A program made the position numbers and the translations under genes. From Campylobacteraceae bacterium (GTDB taxonomy: Bacteria > Campylobacterota > Campylobacteria > Campylobacterales > Sulfurospirillaceae), in the NCBI GenBank assembly GCA_027013265.1, contig JALUXQ010000202.1, positions 1-7,020 on the forward strand: a stretch of DNA of 7,020 nucleotides. Reading direction: 5' to 3'. The notes under the pieces were generated by a model. That model made no database searches. It was not told the DNA's origin and worked only from the letters and a program-made list of their open reading frames with translations. Positions 1 to 6,489 of this stretch are shown here, piece by piece. Every line of letters begins with the position of its first letter. The first letter of the stretch is position 1.

Positions 1-1
1 A

Positions 2-604
2 AAATTGGTAGCAAACATGATAGAGACTGCAGGAATCGACAGAGTGGTGACCATAGACTTACATGCTGGACAGATTCAAGGTTTCTTTGATATACCTGTG
101 GATAACTTGTATGGTTCTATTATATTCCATGAATATGTTAAAAATAAAAATCTAAAAAATCCTATAATCGCAAGTCCAGATATTGGAGGAGTTGCACGAG
201 CTAGAAGTTTTGCAAAAAAATTAGGCTGCGACATGGTTATAGTCGATAAGCGAAGAGAAAAAGCAAACGAATCAGAAGTGATGAATATCATCGGTGATGT
301 AGATGGTAATGATGTTATCTTGGTTGATGATATGATTGATACAGCTGGCACCATAGTGAAAGCCGCAAAAGTTTTAAAAGACAAAGGTGCTACAAGTGTT
401 ATGGCATGTTGTACTCATCCAGTCCTTAGTGGTCCAGCATATGATAGACTAAAAAGTGGTGAATTAGATGAATTGGTTGTATCTGACACCATACCTGTAA
501 GAGAAGAGCTAGGCAACATAAAAGTCTTAAGTGTTGCTCCAACATTTGCTGAAGTTATCAGAAGAGTTTATCATAATGAAAGTGTAAACGGACTCTTTAT
601 TTGA
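2..604 (+). CDS. prs: Ribose-phosphate pyrophosphokinase (PRPP synthetase), C-terminal part
   Basis: This cytosolic enzyme makes PRPP from ribose 5-phosphate and ATP, feeding purine, pyrimidine, histidine, tryptophan and NAD synthesis. The gene is cut by the left window edge. The frame is open from base 2 and reads KLVANMIE, which continues a longer protein, so the TTG at 5 is not a real start. About 200 residues remain of a family usually near 310. Visible motifs are DLHAGQIQGFFDIPVDN with the conserved active-site His, SPDIGGVARAR, DKRREKANES, and the PRPP-binding loop VILVDDMIDTAGTI encoded at 314-355, followed by CCTHPVLSGPA. The DTAGT form and the CCTHPVLSGPA stretch look more Bacillus-like than E. 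coli-like. The stop TGA (602-604) overlaps the lepA ATG, so the two genes are probably co-transcribed. Product identification is very secure; only the N-terminus is missing. Confidence 0.97.
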   Translation, partial: KLVANMIETAGIDRVVTIDLHAGQIQGFFDIPVDNLYGSIIFHEYVKNKNLKNPIIASPDIGGVARARSFAKKLGCDMVIVDKRREKANESEVMNIIGDVDGNDVILVDDMIDTAGTIVKAAKVLKDKGATSVMACCTHPVLSGPAYDRLKSGELDELVVSDTIPVREELGNIKVLSVAPTFAEVIRRVYHNESVNGLFI

Positions 605-2403
605 TGCACAAACAGGCAAATATACGAAATTTTTCCATCATAGCCCATATCGACCACGGTAAGAGCACACTAGCTGATAGACTTATCCAAGAGTGTGGAG
701 CGGTGAGCGAGCGAGAACTTGGTGCTCAAATGATGGATACTATGGATATAGAAAAAGAGCGTGGTATCACCATAAAAGCCCAAAGTGTGAGGCTTGATTA
801 TGTAAAAGATGGTGAACACTATGTACTAAATCTCATAGATACTCCAGGTCATGTTGATTTCTCTTATGAAGTTTCAAGATCCCTAGCTTCAAGTGATGGG
901 GCTTTATTGATAGTTGATGCTAGCCAAGGAGTAGAGGCTCAAACGATAGCAAATGTCTATATAGCACTTGACAATGATTTAGAGTTGATACCTGTTATAA
1001 ACAAGATTGATTTGCCCGCTGCTGATCCTAAGCGGGTAAAAGAGGAGATAGAGCACACTATCGGACTTGACTGCAGTGATGCATTAGAGGTAAGTGCGAA
1101 GAGCGGTGTTGGTGTCAAAGATTTATTGGACGCTATTATAGAGAAAATTCCAGCCCCAAATGGCGATAAAAATGCTCCTACTAAAGCTATCATATATGAT
1201 AGCTGGTTTGATAATTATCTTGGCGCTTTGGCACTTGTTAGGGTATATGATGGAGAGATTCACAAGGGTCAAGAGATATATGTTATGGGTACAAAGAAAA
1301 AGCATGAAGTTTTAAACCTTATGTATCCGCACCCTTTAGCACTTAAAAAAACCAAACATATAAAAACAGGAGAAGTAGGCATCGTAGTACTTGGGCTCAA
1401 AAACATAGGAGATGTTCAAGTTGGCGATACTATCACAGACAATAAAAACAAAACAGCTCATGCGATAGAGGGTCTCGAAGAGGTAAAATCTTTTGTTTTC
1501 GCAGGACTATATCCGATAGAGACTGATAAATTTGAAGATTTGAGAGATGCACTTGATAAGCTGAAATTAAACGACTCTAGTATATCTTATGAGCCTGAAA
1601 CTTCAGTGGCACTTGGTTTTGGTTTTCGTGTTGGATTTTTGGGTCTTTTGCACATGGAAGTTGTAAAAGAGAGGCTTGAAAGAGAGTTTGGGCTTGATCT
1701 TATAGCTACTGCTCCTACTGTAACATATAGAGTTGTAAAAACAGGTGGTGATGTTCTAGAGATACAAAATCCAAGTCAACTCCCAGCAGTAAATGAGATA
1801 GAGAAGATAATGGAGCCTTATGTAAAAGCTACTATCTTAACTCCAACCGAATTTTTGGGAAATGTCATAACCTTGCTAAATACAAAAAGAGCAATACAGG
1901 AGAAGATGGACTATCTAAGCGTTGATAGAGTTCTTTTGGAGTATTCTATTCCTATGAATGAGATAGTCATGGATTTTTATGACAAACTGAAATCTGTCAC
2001 CAAAGGGTATGCAAGTTTTGACTATGATCAAAGTGGCTACAAAGAGGGTGATTTGGTAAAACTTGATGTTTTAGTTGCAAATGAAGTTGTAGATGCCCTA
2101 TCTATCATAGTACCGAAACAAAATGCCCAAAGCAGGGGCAGAGAGTTTGTGAAAGCCATGAAAGAGATAGTTCCTAGACAGCTTTTTGAAGTTGCTATCC
2201 AAGCAAGTATCGGCAATAAAGTCATAGCAAGAGAGACAGTGAAATCTATGGGTAAAAATGTGACTGCCAAGTGTTATGGTGGTGATATAACAAGAAAAAG
2301 AAAGTTGTTAGAGAAGCAAAAAGCAGGTAAAAAGAGGATGAAATCCATAGGCAGGGTTCAGCTCCCACAAGAGGCTTTTTTGACTGTTTTAAAGCTAGAC
2401 TAA
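604..2403 (+). CDS. lepA: Elongation factor 4 (LepA), ribosome-associated GTPase
   Basis: LepA is a translational GTPase that binds the ribosome, has been linked to back-translocation and initiation, and acts in the cytosol or at the membrane. From the ATG at 604 the protein is 599 residues, the normal family length. GTPase motifs are all present: P-loop AHIDHGKS (14-21), RGIT (53-56), DTPGH (79-83, with the catalytic His83), NKID (133-136) and SAK (164-166). The EF-G-like domains follow (VGFLGLLHMEVVKERLEREF), then the LepA-specific C-terminal domain ending in GRVQLPQEAFLTVLKLD. The start was chosen at ATG 604 rather than TTG 601 because it forms the TGATG overlap with the prs stop. No strong Shine-Dalgarno is visible, which suits translational coupling. 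comF follows after 5 bases. No odd residues were noticed. Confidence 0.98.
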   Translation: MHKQANIRNFSIIAHIDHGKSTLADRLIQECGAVSERELGAQMMDTMDIEKERGITIKAQSVRLDYVKDGEHYVLNLIDTPGHVDFSYEVSRSLASSDGALLIVDASQGVEAQTIANVYIALDNDLELIPVINKIDLPAADPKRVKEEIEHTIGLDCSDALEVSAKSGVGVKDLLDAIIEKIPAPNGDKNAPTKAIIYDSWFDNYLGALALVRVYDGEIHKGQEIYVMGTKKKHEVLNLMYPHPLALKKTKHIKTGEVGIVVLGLKNIGDVQVGDTITDNKNKTAHAIEGLEEVKSFVFAGLYPIETDKFEDLRDALDKLKLNDSSISYEPETSVALGFGFRVGFLGLLHMEVVKERLEREFGLDLIATAPTVTYRVVKTGGDVLEIQNPSQLPAVNEIEKIMEPYVKATILTPTEFLGNVITLLNTKRAIQEKMDYLSVDRVLLEYSIPMNEIVMDFYDKLKSVTKGYASFDYDQSGYKEGDLVKLDVLVANEVVDALSIIVPKQNAQSRGREFVKAMKEIVPRQLFEVAIQASIGNKVIARETVKSMGKNVTAKCYGGDITRKRKLLEKQKAGKKRMKSIGRVQLPQEAFLTVLKLD

Positions 2404-2408
2404 ATGAT

Positions 2409-2975
2409 ATGCGTTGCCACCTGTGTTTAGGTTTTAGTTGGCAGCCTATTTGCAAAAAGTGCTTAACTACCTTGCTTGTCCCAACTCCCTCGAAGAGAGT
2501 CTTAGAAGATGGCTTAGAAGTTTACTCTTTTTATGGATATAGTGAAATCTCCAAACTGCTTCACACAAAACACACCTACATAGGGGCGAGGATATTTTTG
2601 CAGTTAAGTCGTCACGCAATTTTGCCATTTTTGAAACCATTTGCCAATCAAGAAGTTTATTCTTTGCCTATAGATGACCATATAAGAAGTGGTTATTCAC
2701 ACTCTGCCGTGCTTGCTTATGGGCTTAAAAAATATGTAAAACCAAAATACCGAGCACTAAGAGCAAGAAACTCCATCAGGTACTCTGGTCAAAAACTAGC
2801 TGTAAGAAAAAACCAAAAAAGAGACTTCAAGTTAAGATGTAAAGAGGGGGTAGATGTGATTTTAGTAGATGACATAGTCACAACAGGAAATACTCTCGTT
2901 GAGGCAAAAAGAGTATGTGAAAGGGCAAATATAAATGTGCTATTTGCCCTAACTTTAGCAGATGCTAGAGGATAA
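2409..2975 (+). CDS. comF: ComF-family phosphoribosyltransferase-like protein
   Basis: ComF proteins are cytosolic and, in Helicobacter, Bacillus and others, help imported single-stranded DNA enter the cytoplasm during natural transformation. This 188-residue protein has an N-terminal four-cysteine zinc-site pattern (C3, C6, C15, C18), a central PIDDHIRSGYSHSAVLA segment where the family usually has an RGFNQ-like motif, a QKLAVRKNQKRDF segment, and a C-terminal PRPP-binding loop VILVDDIVTTGNTL (150-163). The start at 2409 puts the first CxxC at the very N-terminus, as in relatives. Another ATG at 2404 opens a different frame that stops after eight codons. The gene lies 5 bases after lepA with no clear Shine-Dalgarno, so it is probably the last gene of the prs-lepA operon. 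Its 3' end overlaps the convergent membrane-protein gene by 11 bases. The family assignment is firm, but a role in competence here is inferred. Confidence 0.9.
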   Translation: MRCHLCLGFSWQPICKKCLTTLLVPTPSKRVLEDGLEVYSFYGYSEISKLLHTKHTYIGARIFLQLSRHAILPFLKPFANQEVYSLPIDDHIRSGYSHSAVLAYGLKKYVKPKYRALRARNSIRYSGQKLAVRKNQKRDFKLRCKEGVDVILVDDIVTTGNTLVEAKRVCERANINVLFALTLADARG

Positions 2976-3402
2976 ATTTTTCATATATAACATATGTTAT
3001 AATAAAACCTAGCGCAGAAGAAAATATAAGTGGTGCTCCATATAGAAATGCTGCAAAAACTTTTATCAAAATACTTTTTCTAATTTTTAGAGCAAAAATA
3101 ATAGTTGAGCCTATAAATGTTGTGAGGAAAATATATAAAAATACATCAATAAGAGTTAGGTTTTGTGTGAAAAAATTAGTGTAACTTAGTACTGTCGTAA
3201 ATATAAACATCAAAGTCGAGTATTGTATGACATTTTTTTCGGTCTCATATCTTTGAAAACTCTCTGGTAAAGTTATATTTTCACCATGCAAACCATCTTT
3301 CTGACTCTGTCTTTTTGCTGCTATTGCTTTTCTTTCAAAAAACAGAAATACAATTAAGCTAACTATTACGCCGATAAAAATTGAAAAAAATAGATGCTCC
3401 AT
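2965..3402 (-). CDS. Hypothetical four-helix inner-membrane protein
   Basis: I do not recognise this 145-residue protein. It has four likely membrane helices: about 3-22, 61-78, 83-105 and 111-140. A charged hydrophilic stretch (about 23-58, rich in K, R, Q and E) separates helix 1 from the rest. No catalytic motif, cysteine pair or metal site is obvious. Coding is supported by an excellent AGGAGG Shine-Dalgarno at 3408-3413, five bases before the ATG, and by a TATAAT box further upstream. It is transcribed divergently from the multicopper oxidase gene and convergently with comF, whose 3' end it overlaps by 11 bases. A shared divergent spacer is weak evidence for a link to the oxidase, so no function is proposed. 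Confidence 0.8.
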   Translation of the reverse strand: MEHLFFSIFIGVIVSLIVFLFFERKAIAAKRQSQKDGLHGENITLPESFQRYETEKNVIQYSTLMFIFTTVLSYTNFFTQNLTLIDVFLYIFLTTFIGSTIIFALKIRKSILIKVFAAFLYGAPLIFSSALGFIITYVIYEKFIL

Positions 3403-3407
3403 AAAAT

Positions 3408-3413
3408 CCTCCT
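3408..3413 (-). promoter_or_regulatory. Shine-Dalgarno AGGAGG of the membrane-protein gene
   Basis: The minus strand reads AGGAGG five bases before the ATG at 3402. This is the best ribosome-binding site in the window. It fixes the start of an otherwise unrecognised gene and supports its being real. Confidence 0.85.
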
Positions 3414-3442
3414 AAGTAAAAGTGTTATACTGCAACAAGTCT

Positions 3443-3448
3443 ATTATA
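3443..3448 (-). promoter_or_regulatory. Putative -10 box for the membrane-protein gene
   Basis: A perfect TATAAT on the minus strand lies about 40 bases upstream of the ATG. No good -35 box is seen at the expected distance, as is common for housekeeping promoters of Campylobacterota. A second, weaker candidate is TATAAC at 3424-3429. This is a prediction from consensus only. Confidence 0.4.
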
Positions 3449-3486
3449 AAACAATCTATATTAAGACTTCGTTAACATAACAACAT

Positions 3487-3492
3487 TATAAT
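3487..3492 (+). promoter_or_regulatory. Putative -10 box for the multicopper oxidase gene
   Basis: A perfect TATAAT lies 25 bases upstream of the oxidase ATG, which would give a leader of roughly 18 bases. The sequence at the expected -35 position (AGACTT region, 3464-3469) is poor. An AAGGG Shine-Dalgarno at 3507-3511 precedes the ATG by six bases. No clear operator for a copper regulator was identified. Confidence 0.5.
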
Positions 3493-3517
3493 TTCTTACA
3501 ACAAAAAAGGGATTATC

Positions 3518-4927
3518 ATGAAAAGAAGAGATTTTGTAAAGCTAGGTTCACTCGCTGCTGTGACTTCGTTGTATCCGCAAAAGAGCGATGCAAGTGCTAT
3601 CACATTTAAAAAAGCATTTACCCAAAAACTTGCGATTCCACCAATCGCAGAGTATAAAGAGGAGAATGGTGTCAAGATATATAACCTGTCTGTCCAAGAG
3701 GGCAAAATGGATTTTTTAAATGGAGCAAAGACATCAACTTATGGCATAAATGGAGATTTTTTAGGACCGACTATCAGAGTTAAAGACAAAGACAAAATCA
3801 AGATAAATGTTGCTAATAATCTAAGAGAAACTACTACTATGCATTGGCATGGTTTAAGAATCAAAGGTAGTAGTGATGGTGGTCCTCACAATATCATAAA
3901 TCCAAATACCACTTGGAGTGCCGATATAGATATAGATCAAAAAGCCAGCATGTGCTGGTATCATCCTCATGCTATAGGAAAAACAGGAAGACAAGTGTTC
4001 ATGGGACTTGCAGGAATCTTTTTGATAGATGATGATGAGACAAAAGGTGTAGATTTGCCCAGTGAATATGGGGTAGATGATATACCGCTAGTACTACAAG
4101 ATAGAAGATTTGACAATCTTGGAGAGTTTTTGTACAGCCAAAACATGATGGATACTATGATGGGAGTGACTGGAAATGTGCATTTGATAAATGGTGTTAT
4201 CGACCCAGTGGTAGAGGTCGAGCCAAAAGCTGTAAGATTTAGATTTTTAAATGGCTCAAATGCTAGGATATATAATCTTATGTTTGAAAAACAAAATGAT
4301 TTTTTCCAAGTAGCAGGGGATTCTAGTCTGCTTCCAGCACCTGTAAAACTAAGTAACTTTATAATAGCACCTGGTGAGAGAGCAGAAATAGTGGTGGACT
4401 TTAGTAAATATGCAGGCAAAACACTATATTTTGGTGATGGATTTGACAAAAGAGTGCTTCTTAAGATAGTTGTCAAAAACAGTAAGCCTCAACCCATGAA
4501 ACTTCCAGAAAAACTTGTGACGATAGATGAGTACAAAGATAAAAAAGCTACAAACACAAGAGACTTTAGACTAAATATGTCGATGGGATTCTTAGGCATA
4601 AATGAAAAACAGATGGACATGAATAGAATAGATGAGAGGGTTAAAAAAGATAGGTTTGAGATATGGCGGATCACAAATCGTTCGCCAAGACCTCACCCTT
4701 TTCATGTACACGGAACAGGTTTCTCAATAATCTCAAGAGATGGTAGCAAGCCTTTGATAAACGAGATGGGATTAAAAGATACAGTGCTTGTTTATAGTAG
4801 AGAAACCGTCGAGATATTGGTCAGATTTAAATACGATGCCGATGCCAATACACCGTACATGTATCACTGTCATATACTTGAACACGAAGATGGTGGAATG
4901 ATGGGGCAGTTTACAGTAGAAGCTTAA
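3518..4927 (+). CDS. Tat-exported multicopper oxidase, CueO/laccase-like
   Basis: This is a periplasmic blue copper oxidase that couples substrate oxidation to reduction of O2 to water. CueO-type members oxidise Cu(I) and protect against copper. The 469-residue precursor starts with a twin-arginine signal (KRRDFVKLG, residues 2-10), a hydrophobic stretch, and a likely cleavage after ASA (27). Cupredoxin copper ligands are complete: HWH (109-111), HPH (149-151), HPFHVH (393-398) and HCHILEHEDGGM (450-461). By family rules, H393, C451, H456 and M461 form the type 1 site and the other histidines form the trinuclear cluster. A methionine-containing stretch (354-368, MSMG...MDM) aligns with the region bearing the Met-rich insert in CueO but is much shorter. 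The gene seems monocistronic, with its own TATAAT box and an AAGGG Shine-Dalgarno. The CueO role is inferred; bilirubin-oxidase-like or manganese-oxidising activity is possible. Confidence 0.95.
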   Translation: MKRRDFVKLGSLAAVTSLYPQKSDASAITFKKAFTQKLAIPPIAEYKEENGVKIYNLSVQEGKMDFLNGAKTSTYGINGDFLGPTIRVKDKDKIKINVANNLRETTTMHWHGLRIKGSSDGGPHNIINPNTTWSADIDIDQKASMCWYHPHAIGKTGRQVFMGLAGIFLIDDDETKGVDLPSEYGVDDIPLVLQDRRFDNLGEFLYSQNMMDTMMGVTGNVHLINGVIDPVVEVEPKAVRFRFLNGSNARIYNLMFEKQNDFFQVAGDSSLLPAPVKLSNFIIAPGERAEIVVDFSKYAGKTLYFGDGFDKRVLLKIVVKNSKPQPMKLPEKLVTIDEYKDKKATNTRDFRLNMSMGFLGINEKQMDMNRIDERVKKDRFEIWRITNRSPRPHPFHVHGTGFSIISRDGSKPLINEMGLKDTVLVYSRETVEILVRFKYDADANTPYMYHCHILEHEDGGMMGQFTVEA

Positions 4928-4939
4928 AAGCATAATGCA

Positions 4940-4968
4940 CCCATAAGCTATATCTAACCGTTTATGGG
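4940..4968. terminator. Possible weak bidirectional terminator hairpin
   Basis: CCCATAA (4940-4946) is complementary to TTATGGG (4962-4968), a 7-bp stem with a 15-base loop between the convergent oxidase and carbonic anhydrase genes. It covers the last codons and stop of the carbonic anhydrase gene. There is no T-run after either arm, so a classical intrinsic terminator is not well supported. Confidence 0.3.
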
Positions 4969-5598
4969 CAAGAACTCCAACTCCTCTTCATCATAGTATA
5001 AGATTTCACCAGTCTCTATTTTATAGTACCAGCCTCTAATCGACAAAGCTCCATCCATGACTTTTTGGGCAACTTTTGGGTAAGTCAAGAGATTTTGCAT
5101 AGAAAATATCACAGAAATTTGCTCTGTATGCACTAATTGTTCATCAAAACTAAGGTGTTGTTTAGCAGCCATTTTACTTGCTATATTTTTTGCTCTAACC
5201 CCAAGTTCTAGCCATTTTCTAAGATGTGCCATAGACTCAATATCTAATTTATCCCGCTCATATACACCCTTTATAGCTCCACAGTGAGAGTGTCCACATA
5301 CAATAACATTGCTGACTTGCAGGTGAGATACAGCATACTCTATCGCAGCAGCGGTACCGTGAAATTCTACATCTGGATTAAATGGAGGAACAAAATTTCC
5401 TATATTTCTAAATACAAAAAGATCTCCAGGGTCAGAATTGGTGATGAGGTTCGGCACAACTCTCGAATCACTACAGCCGATAAATAGTGCTTTTGGATGT
5501 TGACCATTTTTAACAAGGTCTATATATTTATTTTTATTTTTCTTAAATGTATCTTTACGAAAAGAACCAGCACTATTTAGCAAATCTGACATATTCAT
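4954..5598 (-). CDS. can: Beta-class carbonic anhydrase
   Basis: This cytosolic zinc enzyme interconverts CO2 and bicarbonate, supplying bicarbonate or CO2 to carboxylases and helping pH control. The protein has 214 residues, normal for a bacterial beta-CA. Zinc ligands are seen in IGCSDSRV (C42, with the D44-R46 dyad) and CGHSHCGA (H103, C106). Other family landmarks are FVFRNIGNFV (61-70), the GTAAAIEYAV helix (81-90) and the C-terminal segment DGALSIRGWYYKIETGEI. The start at 5598 was preferred over Met3 because AGGAG at 5605-5609 lies six bases upstream. The gene converges with the multicopper oxidase and diverges from gyrA, with a transposase element in the divergent spacer. In an autotrophic campylobacterote it could feed the reductive TCA cycle, but nothing in this window shows that. 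The symbol follows common usage for this class. Confidence 0.96.
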   Translation of the reverse strand: MNMSDLLNSAGSFRKDTFKKNKNKYIDLVKNGQHPKALFIGCSDSRVVPNLITNSDPGDLFVFRNIGNFVPPFNPDVEFHGTAAAIEYAVSHLQVSNVIVCGHSHCGAIKGVYERDKLDIESMAHLRKWLELGVRAKNIASKMAAKQHLSFDEQLVHTEQISVIFSMQNLLTYPKVAQKVMDGALSIRGWYYKIETGEILYYDEEELEFLPING

Positions 5599-5618
5599 AA
5601 TCTTCTCCTAATCCCCAA

Positions 5619-5624
5619 ATTCTA
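5619..5624 (-). promoter_or_regulatory. Putative -10 box for can
   Basis: TAGAAT on the minus strand lies 20 bases upstream of the can ATG, predicting a very short leader that still contains the Shine-Dalgarno. The same hexamer appears upstream of gyrA. No convincing -35 box is visible. The left end of the mobile element begins 33 bases further upstream, just outside the expected core promoter. Confidence 0.35.
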
Positions 5625-5656
5625 TCTCACATAAGGTAAATTAGAAGTTAATCAAA

Positions 5657-5687
5657 AGGGGTCAGGGTTAAACTTTAAACTTTTTTA
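5657..5687 (+). repeat. Left terminal inverted repeat (31 bp)
   Basis: This copy begins AGGGGTCAGGGTTAAAC and ends in a six-T run plus A. It is the exact reverse complement of 6470-6500 over all 31 bases. It contains a tandem heptamer TTAAACT TTAAACT (5668-5681). It lies 38 bases before the transposase ATG and may carry the -35 part of the transposase promoter. Confidence 0.95.
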
Positions 5688-5696
5688 TGTTAAAAT
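5668..5696 (+). promoter_or_regulatory. Putative transposase promoter
   Basis: TTAAAC (5668-5673) and TAAAAT (5691-5696) are separated by 17 bases, an acceptable sigma-70 layout. The -35 match is only partial (3 of 6). The -35 would lie inside the left inverted repeat. This is weak evidence, from consensus only. Confidence 0.3.
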
Positions 5697-5716
5697 TGCT
5701 CAAATTCAACATAAAA
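5683..5716 (+). promoter_or_regulatory. Imperfect palindrome / potential hairpin upstream of the transposase start
   Basis: TTTTATGTT (5683-5691) is the exact reverse complement of AACATAAAA (5708-5716). Inside the 16-base loop, TTG and CAA (around a CT) can pair further. The structure overlaps the inner edge of the left repeat by five bases and ends just before the weak GAGA Shine-Dalgarno. It could be a transposase-recognised hairpin or a translational block like that in the IS200 leader. Both roles are inferred. Confidence 0.5.
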
Positions 5717-5724
5717 GAGACGAT

Positions 5725-6489
5725 ATGCCAAGAAAGATGAGAGTATCGATTTGTGGGTATCATCATGTTTATAATCGTGGTGTGGCTAAAAATAAGATTT
5801 TTCTAAATAGTGATGATAAAGAGAAGTTTTTAGAGTTGCTGTCTGATATTTGTGAAAAGTACAAGTTTAATATTCACTCTTTTTGTCTTATGGATAACCA
5901 CTATCATCTTCTGCTTGAAAACACAAAAGACAATCTTTCAGATGGCATGAGGCAGATAAATGCAAATTATGCAAACTACTTTAATCACAAATACAAAAGA
6001 GTAGGGCATCTGTGGCAAGATAGGTTTAAATCTTGGTATGTAGCCCATGAAAACTACCTTTTTACCCTTTTCAAGTATATAGAAACAAATCCAATCAAAG
6101 CAAATATCGCCAAAAAAATAGGTGAATATAGATATAGTGCAACCTACAGTATTCTAAGAGACGGTGTGCCATTTTTTCTAAGAAACTCTTTTGTTTTGAG
6201 GGATTATCACACTCAAGAACTTTTTGATGCACTAAATATCCCTTTAAGTGAACAAGAATTAAAAAATCTTGAAAAACTCAAAAAGATAAAATATAAATCA
6301 AATAACAAAAAAGTAGCTCAGGAGAGAGTGAGTATGGATAAGATTTTTGCAGGCATAAATAACAAATTTGATAGAAATAGAGCTATACTTAAAGCATACG
6401 AAGAGGACTATACTAAAAGTGAGATAGCAAGGAAACTTGCTTTAAGCACTACTGCAGTGTGTAAAATCCTAAAAAAGTTTAAAGTTTAA
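5725..6489 (+). CDS. RAYT-type (REP-associated tyrosine) Y1 HUH transposase
   Basis: This is a single-strand-specific HUH endonuclease of the Y1_Tnp (IS200-like) superfamily, which cuts DNA and forms a 5'-phosphotyrosine link. The 254 residues show the RAYT pattern: YHHVYNRGV (12-20), HSFCLMDNHYHLLLE (51-65) with metal-binding H59 and H61, VGHLWQDRFKS (93-103), and KYIETNPIKANI (117-128), where Y118 is the likely nucleophile. The C-terminal part (about 215-252) holds a helix-turn-helix-like segment, YTKSEIARKLALSTTAVCKILKKF. All catalytic residues are present and the frame is intact, so activity is plausible. The start at 5725 gives the usual short N-terminus before YHHVYNRG; its Shine-Dalgarno is weak (GAGA, about 5 bases away). 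The last six codons and the stop lie inside the right inverted repeat. No accessory genes accompany it. Confidence 0.92.
   Translation: MPRKMRVSICGYHHVYNRGVAKNKIFLNSDDKEKFLELLSDICEKYKFNIHSFCLMDNHYHLLLENTKDNLSDGMRQINANYANYFNHKYKRVGHLWQDRFKSWYVAHENYLFTLFKYIETNPIKANIAKKIGEYRYSATYSILRDGVPFFLRNSFVLRDYHTQELFDALNIPLSEQELKNLEKLKKIKYKSNNKKVAQERVSMDKIFAGINNKFDRNRAILKAYEEDYTKSEIARKLALSTTAVCKILKKFKV

Noticed and set aside
2404..2430. An ATG directly after the lepA stop as an alternative comF start or leader peptide.
   Set aside because: It opens a different frame that stops after eight codons. The ATG at 2409 gives the expected zinc-cysteine N-terminus. A leader-peptide role has no further support.
3967..4476. 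A 169-codon open frame on the minus strand opposite the multicopper oxidase.
   Set aside because: It is antisense to a strongly conserved oxidase gene, has low-complexity Ser/Pro/Leu content, and shows no recognisable motif or good ribosome-binding site.
5429..5435. GGGTCAG inside can resembles the end of the mobile element (GGGGTCAGGG).
   Set aside because: Only seven bases match, it lies in conserved carbonic anhydrase coding sequence, and the flanks do not continue the repeat. Chance is the simplest reading.
5284..5487. A 67-codon + strand open frame opposite can.
   Set aside because: It lies antisense to the zinc-site region of carbonic anhydrase and has no recognisable motif.
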